NCBI RefSeq assembly: GCF_002295065.1
Contig: NZ_NSGG01000013.1
Span: 124,001-188,000 of the forward strand
DNA from: Mesorhizobium sp. WSM3859
GTDB taxonomy: Bacteria > Pseudomonadota > Alphaproteobacteria > Rhizobiales > Rhizobiaceae
Reading direction: 5' to 3'
DNA: 64,000 nt
The notes below the pieces were generated by a model. That model ran no database searches. It saw only the letters and a program-made list of their open reading frames with translations, and was not told the DNA's origin. The stretch's first letter is position 1, and every line of letters starts with the position of its first letter. The position numbers and the translations under genes are program-made. Shown here in pieces: positions 36,325-45,392 of this stretch.

Positions 36325-37497
36325 TTACCTTTCATCCTTCTGGGCCGGCTTTTTGGGATCCGGGACACCGGCAAGCAGCCGGAATTCCTTCAGCCCCGAC
36401 GGGGCGAGATCTTCCATCAGTTCCACGAAATCCATGTGCACCATCCGGCGCACGCGGCGCGCCAGATGCGGGATGGGGCTGGACGGTTCCGTGCGGTCGT
36501 AGAAGGCGACGACGAGGTCCAGGCATTTGACGACTTCGTCGCGCGAGTTGATCCGGTCCGGCAGGCCGGTGCTCGCTTCCACTGGGCTTGCCACACTTGC
36601 CATCGGCTCGGCTCCATGACCGTTTCGGGCGGGCGTCGATGCCGGCTGCGCCGGCTGTGGGGAGGGTTTCGCGGCACCATTCGCCACTTGGGCGCCGACG
36701 CTGGAATTCCGCTCCAGCGTCGTCAGCAAACGCTGCAGGAACTTCTTCAATTCCGGGACGGTGGCGCCATTGCCTTCCATGCGGGCGTTGAGCGCGACAT
36801 CTACCGTCTCAAGCGCCGCGATCACCGCCCGCGCGTCGGCAATTAGCGAGGTCATCGCCTCACCGTCCTGGTCGAGCTGCGCCTTGCACCCAGTCCGTAC
36901 CCGGTTCACCAACTGGTTGTGGGCGCTGACCAATGCCGCCTTTTCGGCCGTGCTCAGCCCTGACTTGGCCTCCTGCATCAGGGCGTGCTCGTCGAGGGAG
37001 CCTTCTTCCAGGTCGCTACCCTTGATCGGCCCGACCGTGCGTGGCGCAAAGAAAACGATGCCTCGCAGGTCCTTGAGCAGGCCATCCTGGCTGTTTTGCA
37101 GGTCAATCAGCGCATTGATACGCCGCAAGGCGGCCTCTCGCGGTGCGCCGCTCCGCAAGGCCGGATGCATCGTATCCCAATGCCGGTCGAAGGTTTGCGC
37201 AATGAGCGTCAGCCCCTGGGCGAGTCCGGCTAGGCCGCTTTCATGGGTCAGGGCACGCGTGACGATGACGAGAAGGCGCAGGTCCCGACCGTGGGAACGC
37301 AGCTCTTCCGCCTTGGCGAGCACGGAGTCCCAGTCGATCGGGACTTCTACTTCCGATTTGTTGTTGCCTTCGTACTCGACTTTTTTCTGGGACTCCGTCA
37401 GGCGCTCCAGCTCATGAAAGGCCGGGTCGTTGCGCAAGTCCTCTCCCGACGGATTCGCACCGTTCAGAGGATTCAGCCAGAGTGCGAGATCAATCAC
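36325..37497 (-). CDS. tssA: T6SS cap/baseplate assembly protein TssA
   Basis: This protein of about 390 residues has an N-terminal ImpA domain (NPSGEDLRNDPAF, PIDWDSVLAKAEELRSHGRDLRLLV). A Pro/Ala-rich linker (about 285-315) and a C-terminal domain (INSRDEVVKCLDLVVAFYDRTEPSSP, split over ~325-350) follow. TssA coordinates tube and sheath polymerisation. The GTG at 37497 places residue 2 at the family start IDLALWL; the upstream in-frame extension has no family match. It is the first gene of the core minus-strand operon, divergent from tssH. Confidence 0.9.
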   Translation of the reverse strand: MIDLALWLNPLNGANPSGEDLRNDPAFHELERLTESQKKVEYEGNNKSEVEVPIDWDSVLAKAEELRSHGRDLRLLVIVTRALTHESGLAGLAQGLTLIAQTFDRHWDTMHPALRSGAPREAALRRINALIDLQNSQDGLLKDLRGIVFFAPRTVGPIKGSDLEEGSLDEHALMQEAKSGLSTAEKAALVSAHNQLVNRVRTGCKAQLDQDGEAMTSLIADARAVIAALETVDVALNARMEGNGATVPELKKFLQRLLTTLERNSSVGAQVANGAAKPSPQPAQPASTPARNGHGAEPMASVASPVEASTGLPDRINSRDEVVKCLDLVVAFYDRTEPSSPIPHLARRVRRMVHMDFVELMEDLAPSGLKEFRLLAGVPDPKKPAQKDER

Positions 37498-37827
37498 ACT
37501 AACCCCCAGCCAGCGGCCCTGAGACCTATGTGACGTAACGTTATCACCGGCCTCGCGCGACGACAATTGAGCACCTGCGCAAAAACTAACGGAAGCTAAA
37601 CGCAGCCGTTCTCTTCGGCGAAACCCATTGCGCGATTGTCGGACCCGGTATGTGAAATGGCTCGCATAGTCCGGACGGCAATCCATGTTTGCTGCCACGA
37701 GTTTGCAAGGCTTGTGTAACCGGGCGGTGCCGCCCGGATGGATTCAAAGGCCCTATCCGCCACGCGGCTTTGTCAAGCAGCCGCTTATATGGCAGGGTAT
37801 GGTCGGCAGGTCGCGGGAGCAGGTTCG
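37498..37827. promoter_or_regulatory. Divergent promoter region between tssA and tssH
   Basis: These 330 bases separate the two divergent arms of the T6SS. They contain a perfect 8-bp palindrome TAACGTTA (37536-37543) inside a wider partly symmetric TGA...TCA sequence, a plausible operator. A perfect 8-bp GC-rich hairpin (37720-37737, loop TG) lies in the leader of tssH. No sigma-54 type -24/-12 element was recognised. Confidence 0.5.
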
Positions 37828-40659
37828 ATGGAACAGCGCCGGTCATCGCAGAGCTTCAAGCGTAAGGAACTGGTAGCCAAGCTAAATCCTCTCTGTCAGC
37901 GTGCCTTCATGGCAGCTGCCAGTGCAGCCAAGCTGCGCGGCAACCCTTATGTCGAGCTCGTCCATTTCATCGAGCAACTGCTTTTATCCGATCGTTCAGA
38001 TGTTCAGATGATCGTCGCTGACGCCGGGCTGGACACGAGCCGGCTGACCGCCGATCTCACCCGCGCGATTGACAAGCTGCCCTATGGCGCCACGTCCGTG
38101 GAGGAAATGTCCGAGCATATCTTTCAGGCCATTCACGATGCTTGGAGCCTGGCGACGCTGGAGTTCGGTGTAGAACAAGTGCGAAGCGCTCATATCCTGC
38201 TTGCCTGTCTGAAGACGCCGGCGCTGGAAGGCATGGTGTCGAAGATGAGCGGCCAGTTCGACAAGATCGACGCCGATGGCGTCATTTCCCGCTTCGCCGA
38301 TGTCACGGAGGGCTCGCTCGAAGCCGGCTCACCTCCCGCGGCGGCCGCCGCGGAGACACCGGTCAGGCGCGGCCCGGGCGGGGATTCGGCGTTGGCGAAA
38401 TACGCCACCGACCTCACCCAGCGCGCCCGTGACGGCAAGATCGATCCGGTCGTCGGCCGCGATCCGGAGATAAGGCAGATCGTCGATATCCTGATGCGAC
38501 GCCGGCAAAACAACCCGATCCTGACCGGCGAGGCCGGCGTCGGCAAGACGGCGGTGGTCGAGGGATTTGCGCTGCGCATCGCCCAGGGCGACGTGCCGCC
38601 GACGCTTCAGAATGTCAGCGTCCGCATGCTCGATGTCGGGCTGATGCAGGCCGGCGCCAGCGTCAAGGGCGAGTTCGAGAAGCGGCTGAAGGCGGTCATC
38701 GACGAGGTCCAGGCTTCCGAGGTGCCGATCATCCTGTTCATCGACGAAGCGCACACGCTGATCGGCGCCGGCGGCGCCGCCGGAACCGGCGATGCCGCCA
38801 ATCTCCTGAAGCCGGCGCTGGCGCGTGGCGAGTTGCGCACCATCGCCGCCACGACCTGGGCCGAGTACAAGCAGCATATCGAGAAGGACCCGGCGCTCAC
38901 CCGCCGCTTCCAGGTGGTCAAGATCGACGAACCGTCGGAAGCCGTGGCCGTGCTGATGCTGCGGGGCGTCGCCGGCGTGCTGGAGCAGCACCACAAGGTG
39001 CAGATCCTGGACGAGGCGATCGAGGCGGCCGTCTCGCTTTCGCACCGCTATATCCCGGCCAGGCAATTGCCGGACAAGGCGGTCAGCCTGCTCGACACCG
39101 CCTGCGCCCGCGTCGCGGTCTCGCAGCATGCGACGCCGGCCGAGGTCGAGGACATTCTGCGCCGCCGCCAGGCGCTGGAAGTGGAGAATGGCATCATCGG
39201 CCGCGAGGCGGCGATCGGCATCGACGTGGCCGACCGGCAGGCCCGTGTCGACGCGGGGTTGGCGGAAGCCGAGACCGCTTTAGCCGCTGCCCAGGCGCGG
39301 TGGGACCGGGAGAAGGCTTTGGTGGCCGAGATCCTCGACCTGCGTGCAAAATTGCGTGGCGAGGGTGTGCCGCTCGACGAGGCGGCGGCTGAGGAGATTG
39401 CTGCCGGGACCGAGAGCGGGGAGGGCGCGGCAACGGCGCCCAGGCAAAAGGCTCCCGAGAGCAAGACTGGCGACGGCGCGGCTGCTGGGGCAAAGAAGGC
39501 CAAGACCTCGAAGGCCAAAGGGGCAAAGGCCGCAAAGGCCGAAGCAGTTTCCGCCGAGCCGGCGGATGAAGCCGCCGCCGATCTCGCGCGGCTGCGCGAA
39601 CTGATGGCGGAATTGGCTACAGCGCAGGGCGAGACCCCGCTCATCCTGCCGTCGGTCGATCGCAACGCCGTTGCCGCCGTGGTGCAGGATTGGACTGGTA
39701 TCCCGACCGGACGCATGCTGTCCAGCCAGACCGAGAAGGCGTTGAAGCTCGCCGCCACCCTGTCCGAGCGCGTGGTCGGCCAGGATCACGCCATGGAGAT
39801 GATCGCCAGGCGTGTGCAGACCAGCCGCGCCGGCCTCGGCGCGCCGGAAAAGCCGGTCGGCGTGTTCCTGCTCTGCGGCCCCTCCGGCGTCGGCAAGACC
39901 GAGACCGCGCTGGCGCTGGCCGAGACGCTCTATGGCGGCGAGCAGAACCTGATCTCGATCAACATGTCGGAATTCCAGGAAGCGCACACGGTCTCGACGC
40001 TGAAAGGCGCGCCGCCCGGCTATGTCGGTTACGGCAAGGGCGGTATCCTGACCGAGGCCGTGCGCAGAAAACCCTATTCGGTGATCCTGCTCGACGAGGT
40101 CGAGAAGGCGCATCCGGACGTGCACGAGATATTCTTCCAGGTCTTCGACAAGGGCATGATGGATGACAGCGAAGGGCGCAGGATCGACTTCAAGAACACG
40201 CTGATCCTGCTCACCTCGAATGTCGGCTCCGACGTCATCATGGACCGCACCAAGAACGGCACCGTGCGCACCGGCATCGACGATCTCGATACCGCGCTAC
40301 GCGCCCCGTTGCTGAAGGTATTCCCGGCCGCTTTCCTTGGCCGGGTGGTGACCATTCCCTATTATCCGCTCTCGGATGCGATGATCGAGGCGATCGCCCG
40401 CCATCAGTTCGGCAAGATCGCGCGCCGGCTCAAGGCAACCAACGACGCCGAGCTGGTGATCGGCGACGGCGTGATGGACCTGGTCAAGGCGCGCTGCACG
40501 GAGATTGAATCCGGCGGCCGCATGATCGACGCCATCCTCACCAACACGCTGCTGCCCGAACTGAGCCGGGGCGTGCTCAACCGCTCGCTCGAGGGCAAGA
40601 AGATGGCGAAAGTCATCGTCGGCGCCTCGCCGGAAGGATTCACCTACTCGTTCGAATAG
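37828..40659 (+). CDS. clpV: T6SS sheath-recycling AAA+ ATPase TssH/ClpV
   Basis: This 943-residue Clp-type ATPase has an N-terminal repeat domain, a first AAA+ module with Walker A GEAGVGKT (about 234-241), a middle coiled-coil domain and a second AAA+ module with GPSGVGKT (684-691). The middle region contains a lysine/alanine-rich low-complexity insert (about residues 525-580) not usual in ClpV. ClpV disassembles contracted TssBC sheaths. The ATG at 37828 (MEQRRSS) is preferred over an in-frame upstream start at 37738, because GGGAGCAGG precedes it and the extra 30 residues do not resemble the family. Confidence 0.95.
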   Translation: MEQRRSSQSFKRKELVAKLNPLCQRAFMAAASAAKLRGNPYVELVHFIEQLLLSDRSDVQMIVADAGLDTSRLTADLTRAIDKLPYGATSVEEMSEHIFQAIHDAWSLATLEFGVEQVRSAHILLACLKTPALEGMVSKMSGQFDKIDADGVISRFADVTEGSLEAGSPPAAAAAETPVRRGPGGDSALAKYATDLTQRARDGKIDPVVGRDPEIRQIVDILMRRRQNNPILTGEAGVGKTAVVEGFALRIAQGDVPPTLQNVSVRMLDVGLMQAGASVKGEFEKRLKAVIDEVQASEVPIILFIDEAHTLIGAGGAAGTGDAANLLKPALARGELRTIAATTWAEYKQHIEKDPALTRRFQVVKIDEPSEAVAVLMLRGVAGVLEQHHKVQILDEAIEAAVSLSHRYIPARQLPDKAVSLLDTACARVAVSQHATPAEVEDILRRRQALEVENGIIGREAAIGIDVADRQARVDAGLAEAETALAAAQARWDREKALVAEILDLRAKLRGEGVPLDEAAAEEIAAGTESGEGAATAPRQKAPESKTGDGAAAGAKKAKTSKAKGAKAAKAEAVSAEPADEAAADLARLRELMAELATAQGETPLILPSVDRNAVAAVVQDWTGIPTGRMLSSQTEKALKLAATLSERVVGQDHAMEMIARRVQTSRAGLGAPEKPVGVFLLCGPSGVGKTETALALAETLYGGEQNLISINMSEFQEAHTVSTLKGAPPGYVGYGKGGILTEAVRRKPYSVILLDEVEKAHPDVHEIFFQVFDKGMMDDSEGRRIDFKNTLILLTSNVGSDVIMDRTKNGTVRTGIDDLDTALRAPLLKVFPAAFLGRVVTIPYYPLSDAMIEAIARHQFGKIARRLKATNDAELVIGDGVMDLVKARCTEIESGGRMIDAILTNTLLPELSRGVLNRSLEGKKMAKVIVGASPEGFTYSFE

Positions 40660-40667
40660 ACCGAGGG

Positions 40668-40709
40668 CTGAGCGCCTCACCTTCCCCCTTGTGGGAGGCC
40701 TGCGCTCAG
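40668..40709. terminator. Inverted repeat between convergent clpV and ABC permease genes
   Basis: An 8-bp stem CTGAGCGC/GCGCTCAG (40668-40675 with 40702-40709) encloses a second partial stem (CCTC...GAGG). It lies between two convergent genes, so it probably works as a bidirectional terminator. It lacks a clean T tract on either side. Confidence 0.5.
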
Positions 40710-40733
40710 ATGTCGGGTTTGCGGCGAGCGACA

Positions 40734-41645
40734 CTATTGTTCGAAAGGCTCTCCGAGCGAAGCCACGCCGTTGAGCTTGAGCAGACGCCGGTTCGAAGAA
40801 ATGATGCCCAGCACGACGATTGTCACGATATAGGGCAGGCTCGATAGAAGTTGCGAAGAGACGTCCAGTCCGGTCGCCTGGGCGGCCAGGCTTGCCAGCG
40901 AGACGGCGCCGAAGAGGCAGGCGCCGAGGAAGATACGGCTGGTGAGCCAGGTGCCGAAGACGACGAGCGCGATCGCAATCCAGCCGCGTCCGGCAATCAT
41001 GCCATCGGCCCAGAGCGGCGTGTAGACCACGGCCGCGTAGGCGCCGGCGAAACCCGCCAGCACGCCGCCGAAGGCGACAGCGGCGAAGCGCACGGCGATC
41101 ACCGGATAGCCGAGCGCATGGGCCGCCTTGGGATTCTCGCCGACGGCGCGAACGACAAGGCCGGTCTTGGTGTAGGCGAATATTGCCCAGATGGCGACGG
41201 TCGCAGCCAGCGAGAACCACACGACGACGTCCTGAGCGAACAGGCCGCCGATGACCGGGATGTCTGAAAGCCAGGGCAATGAAAGCTTCGGAAGGCCTTT
41301 GACCGTGAGGCTCTCATAGGTCTTGCCGAACAGTGCCGAGAGGCCCTGGCCGAGTATGCCTATGGCGAGTCCCACCGCGACCTGGTTCGCGCGGAACCCC
41401 AGCGCGATCACGGCAAAGACAAGGGAAAGAGCCGCGCTGGCTAGGCCCGCGGCGAGGAAACCCAGGAGGTGGCCGTCGCCGTGATAGACGATGATGAAGG
41501 CGATGACCGCCCCCAGGGCCATCAGTCCCTCCACGCCGAGATTGAGGACGCCGGCCCGCTCGGCCACCATTTCGCCGAGCGCCGCCAAAAGGAACGGCGT
41601 GGCCGCCGCCAGCATTCCGGCGACGATGAACTCGAGGGCATTCAT
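40734..41645 (-). CDS. BMP-type ABC transporter permease (second)
   Basis: This 303-residue membrane protein has about eight to nine hydrophobic helices and the ABC permease signature ERAGVLNLGVEGLM, found in the purine-nucleoside/BMP importer family (NupC-like) and in branched-chain-type permeases. It is the last gene of the catabolic operon. The ATG overlaps the stop of the first permease (ATGA). Confidence 0.88.
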   Translation of the reverse strand: MNALEFIVAGMLAAATPFLLAALGEMVAERAGVLNLGVEGLMALGAVIAFIIVYHGDGHLLGFLAAGLASAALSLVFAVIALGFRANQVAVGLAIGILGQGLSALFGKTYESLTVKGLPKLSLPWLSDIPVIGGLFAQDVVVWFSLAATVAIWAIFAYTKTGLVVRAVGENPKAAHALGYPVIAVRFAAVAFGGVLAGFAGAYAAVVYTPLWADGMIAGRGWIAIALVVFGTWLTSRIFLGACLFGAVSLASLAAQATGLDVSSQLLSSLPYIVTIVVLGIISSNRRLLKLNGVASLGEPFEQ

Positions 41646-42742
41646 GGAACGCTTCCTTGGGCGGCATGGCGCCATTCGAGCCGGTAGCGGACGAAGGCGA
41701 TGGCGACGAGATAGGCGAGCAGCAGACTGCCCTGGAAGACCCGGACCGCGGCGACCGGCAGATTTGCCGAAACCATGGCGTTGTCGCCGCCGATATAGAG
41801 GGCCGCCATGAGCAGCGCGGAAAAGACGATGCCTATCGGATGAATGCCACCGAGATAAGCGACGATGATGGCCGCGTAGCCGTAGCCGGTCGAGATGGAG
41901 CGCTGCAGCTGGCCGAGCGGCCCGGCCACCTCCGCCGCCCCGGCGAGGCCGGCCGCGAAGCCGCCGATGAGGAGGGAAATCCAGATTGCACGGCCTTCGT
42001 TGAAGCCGGCGTATGCGGCCGCGCGCGGCGCGAGGCCGCCGACCTGCAGCTTATAGCCCGCGAAACTCCTCTGCATGAACAGCCAGGCCGCGAGGGACAG
42101 CGCGCAGGCGATAAGCAGCGAGACGTTGACGCGGGTGCCGGGGATCAGGATCGGCACCATCGCGTCGTACTGGAACATGACCGACTGCGGGAAGTTAAAC
42201 CCGGCGGGGTCCTTCCACGGGCCGAGGAGCAGGTAGTTGAGCAGTTGCGCGGCAACGAGCGCCAGCATCAGCGATACGAGAATCTCGTTCGCGTTGAGCC
42301 GCACGCGCCAGAACGCCGTGAGCGAAGCCCAAAGCGCGCCGCCCAGCGCGCCGAGGACGAGCATGGAGGGCCATATCCACTGCCCCGTCGCCTGCGGGAG
42401 CCAGATGGGAATGGCCGACGCAAAGATTGCGCCGAGGATGAATTGGCCCTCGGCGCCGATGTTGAAGACCTTGGCGCGAAAGCCGATCGCAAGCCCCTGC
42501 GCGATGAGCAGCAGCGGTCCCATCTTCAGCAGGACCTCCGAGAATGAAGCCCAGGACAGGAAAGGTTCGAGCAGCATCGCGTGGAAAACGGCCACCGGAT
42601 TGCGACCCATCAGCAGGTAGAGCCCGAGATTGAGCAGTGTCGCAAGGCCCAGCGCCACGGGCGGGGCGAGCAGCTTGATTGCAAGCGAGGCATGTTCGCG
42701 GCGAACCAGAACGGGAAGGAACCGCAGGGACAGAGCGCTCAT
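41642..42742 (-). CDS. BMP-type ABC transporter permease (first)
   Basis: This 366-residue membrane protein has about nine helices. FRAKVFNIGAEGQFILGAI is the family signature and matches NupB/YufP-like permeases of nucleoside importers. The start overlaps the ATPase stop (ATGA), and the pair with the second permease forms the transmembrane channel. Confidence 0.88.
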   Translation of the reverse strand: MSALSLRFLPVLVRREHASLAIKLLAPPVALGLATLLNLGLYLLMGRNPVAVFHAMLLEPFLSWASFSEVLLKMGPLLLIAQGLAIGFRAKVFNIGAEGQFILGAIFASAIPIWLPQATGQWIWPSMLVLGALGGALWASLTAFWRVRLNANEILVSLMLALVAAQLLNYLLLGPWKDPAGFNFPQSVMFQYDAMVPILIPGTRVNVSLLIACALSLAAWLFMQRSFAGYKLQVGGLAPRAAAYAGFNEGRAIWISLLIGGFAAGLAGAAEVAGPLGQLQRSISTGYGYAAIIVAYLGGIHPIGIVFSALLMAALYIGGDNAMVSANLPVAAVRVFQGSLLLAYLVAIAFVRYRLEWRHAAQGSVP

Positions 42743-44262
42743 GCGGGGACCTTTTCGGCGGCCGTATGCGCACCGATCATATAGCGGCCGATCTCCTCGG
42801 GTCTGGTGTCGCGCGTCACCAGCGGCGGACTGAGCCGGCCCTGATGGATCACCTGGATGGAATCGCAGAGCTCGAACAGCTCCTCCAGTTCCTCCGAGAT
42901 GACGAGAATGCCCATGCCTTCGTTGCGCAGGGCCACGAGGCGCCGGCGAATGGCTGCCGCGGCGCCGATGTCCACGCCCCAGGTGGGCTGCGCCACGAAC
43001 AGCAATTTCGGCGACAGCATGATCTCGCGGCCGACAATGAACTTTTGCAGGTTGCCGCCCGAAAGCGCCCCGGCCTCCGTTTCAGGGCCCGGCGTGCGTA
43101 CGTCATACTGCCGGATGCAGTCTGCGGTGAAAGCTTTCGCCCGGGGCGTGTCGACCAGCCCGCGTTTCAGGAGGCCGGAGGGATGGGCGGTCAGAAGGCT
43201 GTTGAGGACGAGCGACATTTCCGGCACCGCGCCGCGGCCCAGCCGTTCCTCGGGGACGAAGGCGAAACCCAGCCGGCGGCGGGCGGCCGCATCGAGCACG
43301 CCGACGTCCTTGCCCATCATGAAGATACGCTCGGACTTTTCCCGCGGCAGCACTGTCTCGCCCGAGATCAGCGCCGCGAGTTCGCTCTGGCCGTTGCCCG
43401 ATATGCCGGCAATACCGAGGATCTCGCCTGCCCGGACCGTCAGGCTGACGTCGGAAAGCGTCACGGCGAAGGGATCGTCGGGCCGATGGTCGAGGCCGAT
43501 GATCTCGAGGCGCTTCTCCCCGCCGGAATGGGCAACCGCCGGCATGGGCTGCGGCATGTCGCGGCCGATCATCATGCGGGCGAGGTCGTGCGCGTCGTGG
43601 TCGCGCGGATCCACGTGGCCGGTGATGCGCCCGCCGCGCAGGATGGTCGCATGGTCGCAGACCGCGCGGATCTCCTCCAGCTTGTGCGAGATGAACAGGA
43701 TGGAGACGCCGCCATCGCGCAGCCGCCGCAACGTCTCGAACAGCTTGTCCACGGATTGCGGCGGCAGGACGGAAGTCGGCTCGTCAAGGATCAGGAGCTC
43801 CGGTCGGGTCATCAGGCAGCGGATGATTTCCACCCGCTGCCGCTCACCGACCGAAAGCGCATGCACGTGGGCGAGCGGATCGACCTCCAGGCCGAAGTCA
43901 CGGCCGAGCTTGCGGATGCCTTGCGCAAGATCCGATTTGGCCCCTGGCACGACCAGCCGGATGTTCTCGACGACCGTCAGCGTCTCGAACAAGGAGAAAT
44001 GCTGGAAGACCATGCCGATCCCCTTGGCCCTCGCACCCGCCGGGGATGCGAGGGCCAGGGGTTCTCCTTTCCAGGTCGCCGATCCGGCGTCGGGCTGCTC
44101 GACGCCGTAGATCAGCTTCATCAGCGTCGACTTGCCCGCCCCGTTCTCTCCGAGGATCGCATGGATCGAGCGCGGAGCCACGTCCAGATCGATGTCGCGA
44201 TTGGCATGGATCTGGCCGTAGCTCTTAGACATGCCGCGCAGCGACAGAAGCGGGGCGGTCAT
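42739..44262 (-). CDS. BMP-type ABC transporter double ATP-binding protein
   Basis: This 507-residue protein carries two fused nucleotide-binding domains. The first has Walker A GENGAGKST, LSVGERQR and Walker B LLILDEPT. The second has a degenerate P-loop (GISGNGQSE) and signature LSGGNLQK, as usual in RbsA/NupA-type double ATPases. It powers import by the two permeases and lies two bases after the binding-protein gene. Confidence 0.92.
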   Translation of the reverse strand: MTAPLLSLRGMSKSYGQIHANRDIDLDVAPRSIHAILGENGAGKSTLMKLIYGVEQPDAGSATWKGEPLALASPAGARAKGIGMVFQHFSLFETLTVVENIRLVVPGAKSDLAQGIRKLGRDFGLEVDPLAHVHALSVGERQRVEIIRCLMTRPELLILDEPTSVLPPQSVDKLFETLRRLRDGGVSILFISHKLEEIRAVCDHATILRGGRITGHVDPRDHDAHDLARMMIGRDMPQPMPAVAHSGGEKRLEIIGLDHRPDDPFAVTLSDVSLTVRAGEILGIAGISGNGQSELAALISGETVLPREKSERIFMMGKDVGVLDAAARRRLGFAFVPEERLGRGAVPEMSLVLNSLLTAHPSGLLKRGLVDTPRAKAFTADCIRQYDVRTPGPETEAGALSGGNLQKFIVGREIMLSPKLLFVAQPTWGVDIGAAAAIRRRLVALRNEGMGILVISEELEELFELCDSIQVIHQGRLSPPLVTRDTRPEEIGRYMIGAHTAAEKVPA

Positions 44263-44264
44263 GG

Positions 44265-45362
44265 TTACTTGGGCAGCGGCGTGGTTACACCCTTGACGTG
44301 CCAGTCCATGGCGACGATCTCGGCCTCGGTCATCGTCTTGCCGGCGGGGACGCCCTCGGCGCCGTCGGCCTTGGCGATCGGACCGGTAAAGGGCGAGAAG
44401 CTGCCGTCGGCGATCTTGGCTTCAACCGCTTTGATCTTGGCCATCGTGTCGGCCGGGATGCCCGGGTTCCAGTCAACGACCTCGACAACCTTGTCGCCGA
44501 CGCCCAGGAAAGCGTTGCCGCCCTTGAAGGTGCCGGCGAGGTGGGCGTCGACCGAGGCCTTGAAGAAGGGCGACCAGTCGGTCGCCACGCAGCCGAGATA
44601 GGTCTTGGGCGCGTATTTCTTCATCGACGAGTTGAGGTTGAAGGCGGGGACGCCGGCCTCCTCGCAGGCCGAAATGACGGACGGCGTGTCCTGCGCGTTG
44701 GAGAAGATGACGTCGCATTTCTGCGCCAGCAGCGCCTTGGCGGCTTCCTGCTCCTTGGCCGGGTCGAACCAGGAGTTCACCCATACGACCGAAACCTCGA
44801 CATCGGGCCTAACCGCCTGCGCGCCCAAGGTGAAGGCGTTGATGGAGGTGATCAGCTCGGGGATGGCGAAGGCGGAGACGGAGCCAAGCTTGCCGGTCTT
44901 CGAAAGCGCGGCTGCGGCCATGCCCATCAGATAGGTGCCCTGCGAATATTGGGCCGCGAAGGGCGAGAAGTTCGGCGCCACCTGGAAACCGGAAGCATGC
45001 AGCACGGTGACGTCGGGATTGCGCCGCGCGATCTGAAGGGCGCCGTTCTGGTATCCGAAGGAGCCGGCGATGAGGAACTTGTTCCCGTCGGCGACCGCCT
45101 TGTTCATGATGCGGTCGGCGTCGGGTCCCTCCTGTATGTTCTCGATGATGGTGACCTTAACCTTGTCGCCGTAGGTTGCCTTCACCGGCTCGAGCCCGTC
45201 GGCGAGCGCGCGGCCCCAGCCGACGTCGCCGACCGGCGACGGGACCACCAGCGCGATGCCCAGCGGCTCGTCGGCGGCAAGCGCGCGGCTGCCCACCGCG
45301 GCAACGAGGCCGGAAGCGGCGGCGCCCTTCATCAATGTTCTGCGGGTAAGATTTATTAGCAT
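44265..45362 (-). CDS. BMP family substrate-binding lipoprotein-like protein (purine-type importer)
   Basis: This 365-residue exported protein has a Tat-like signal (RRTLMKGAAASG ... ALAADE) and then a BMP (PnrA/Med-like) domain. BMP-family binding proteins mostly bind purine nucleosides, but several members in rhizobia bind other compounds, so the ligand is open. It lies 30 bases after the amidohydrolase gene and heads the transporter part of the operon. Confidence 0.9.
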   Translation of the reverse strand: MLINLTRRTLMKGAAASGLVAAVGSRALAADEPLGIALVVPSPVGDVGWGRALADGLEPVKATYGDKVKVTIIENIQEGPDADRIMNKAVADGNKFLIAGSFGYQNGALQIARRNPDVTVLHASGFQVAPNFSPFAAQYSQGTYLMGMAAAALSKTGKLGSVSAFAIPELITSINAFTLGAQAVRPDVEVSVVWVNSWFDPAKEQEAAKALLAQKCDVIFSNAQDTPSVISACEEAGVPAFNLNSSMKKYAPKTYLGCVATDWSPFFKASVDAHLAGTFKGGNAFLGVGDKVVEVVDWNPGIPADTMAKIKAVEAKIADGSFSPFTGPIAKADGAEGVPAGKTMTEAEIVAMDWHVKGVTTPLPK

Positions 45363-45392
45363 GTCGGTTCCCCTTGCTTTTGGTTTTGGTTG

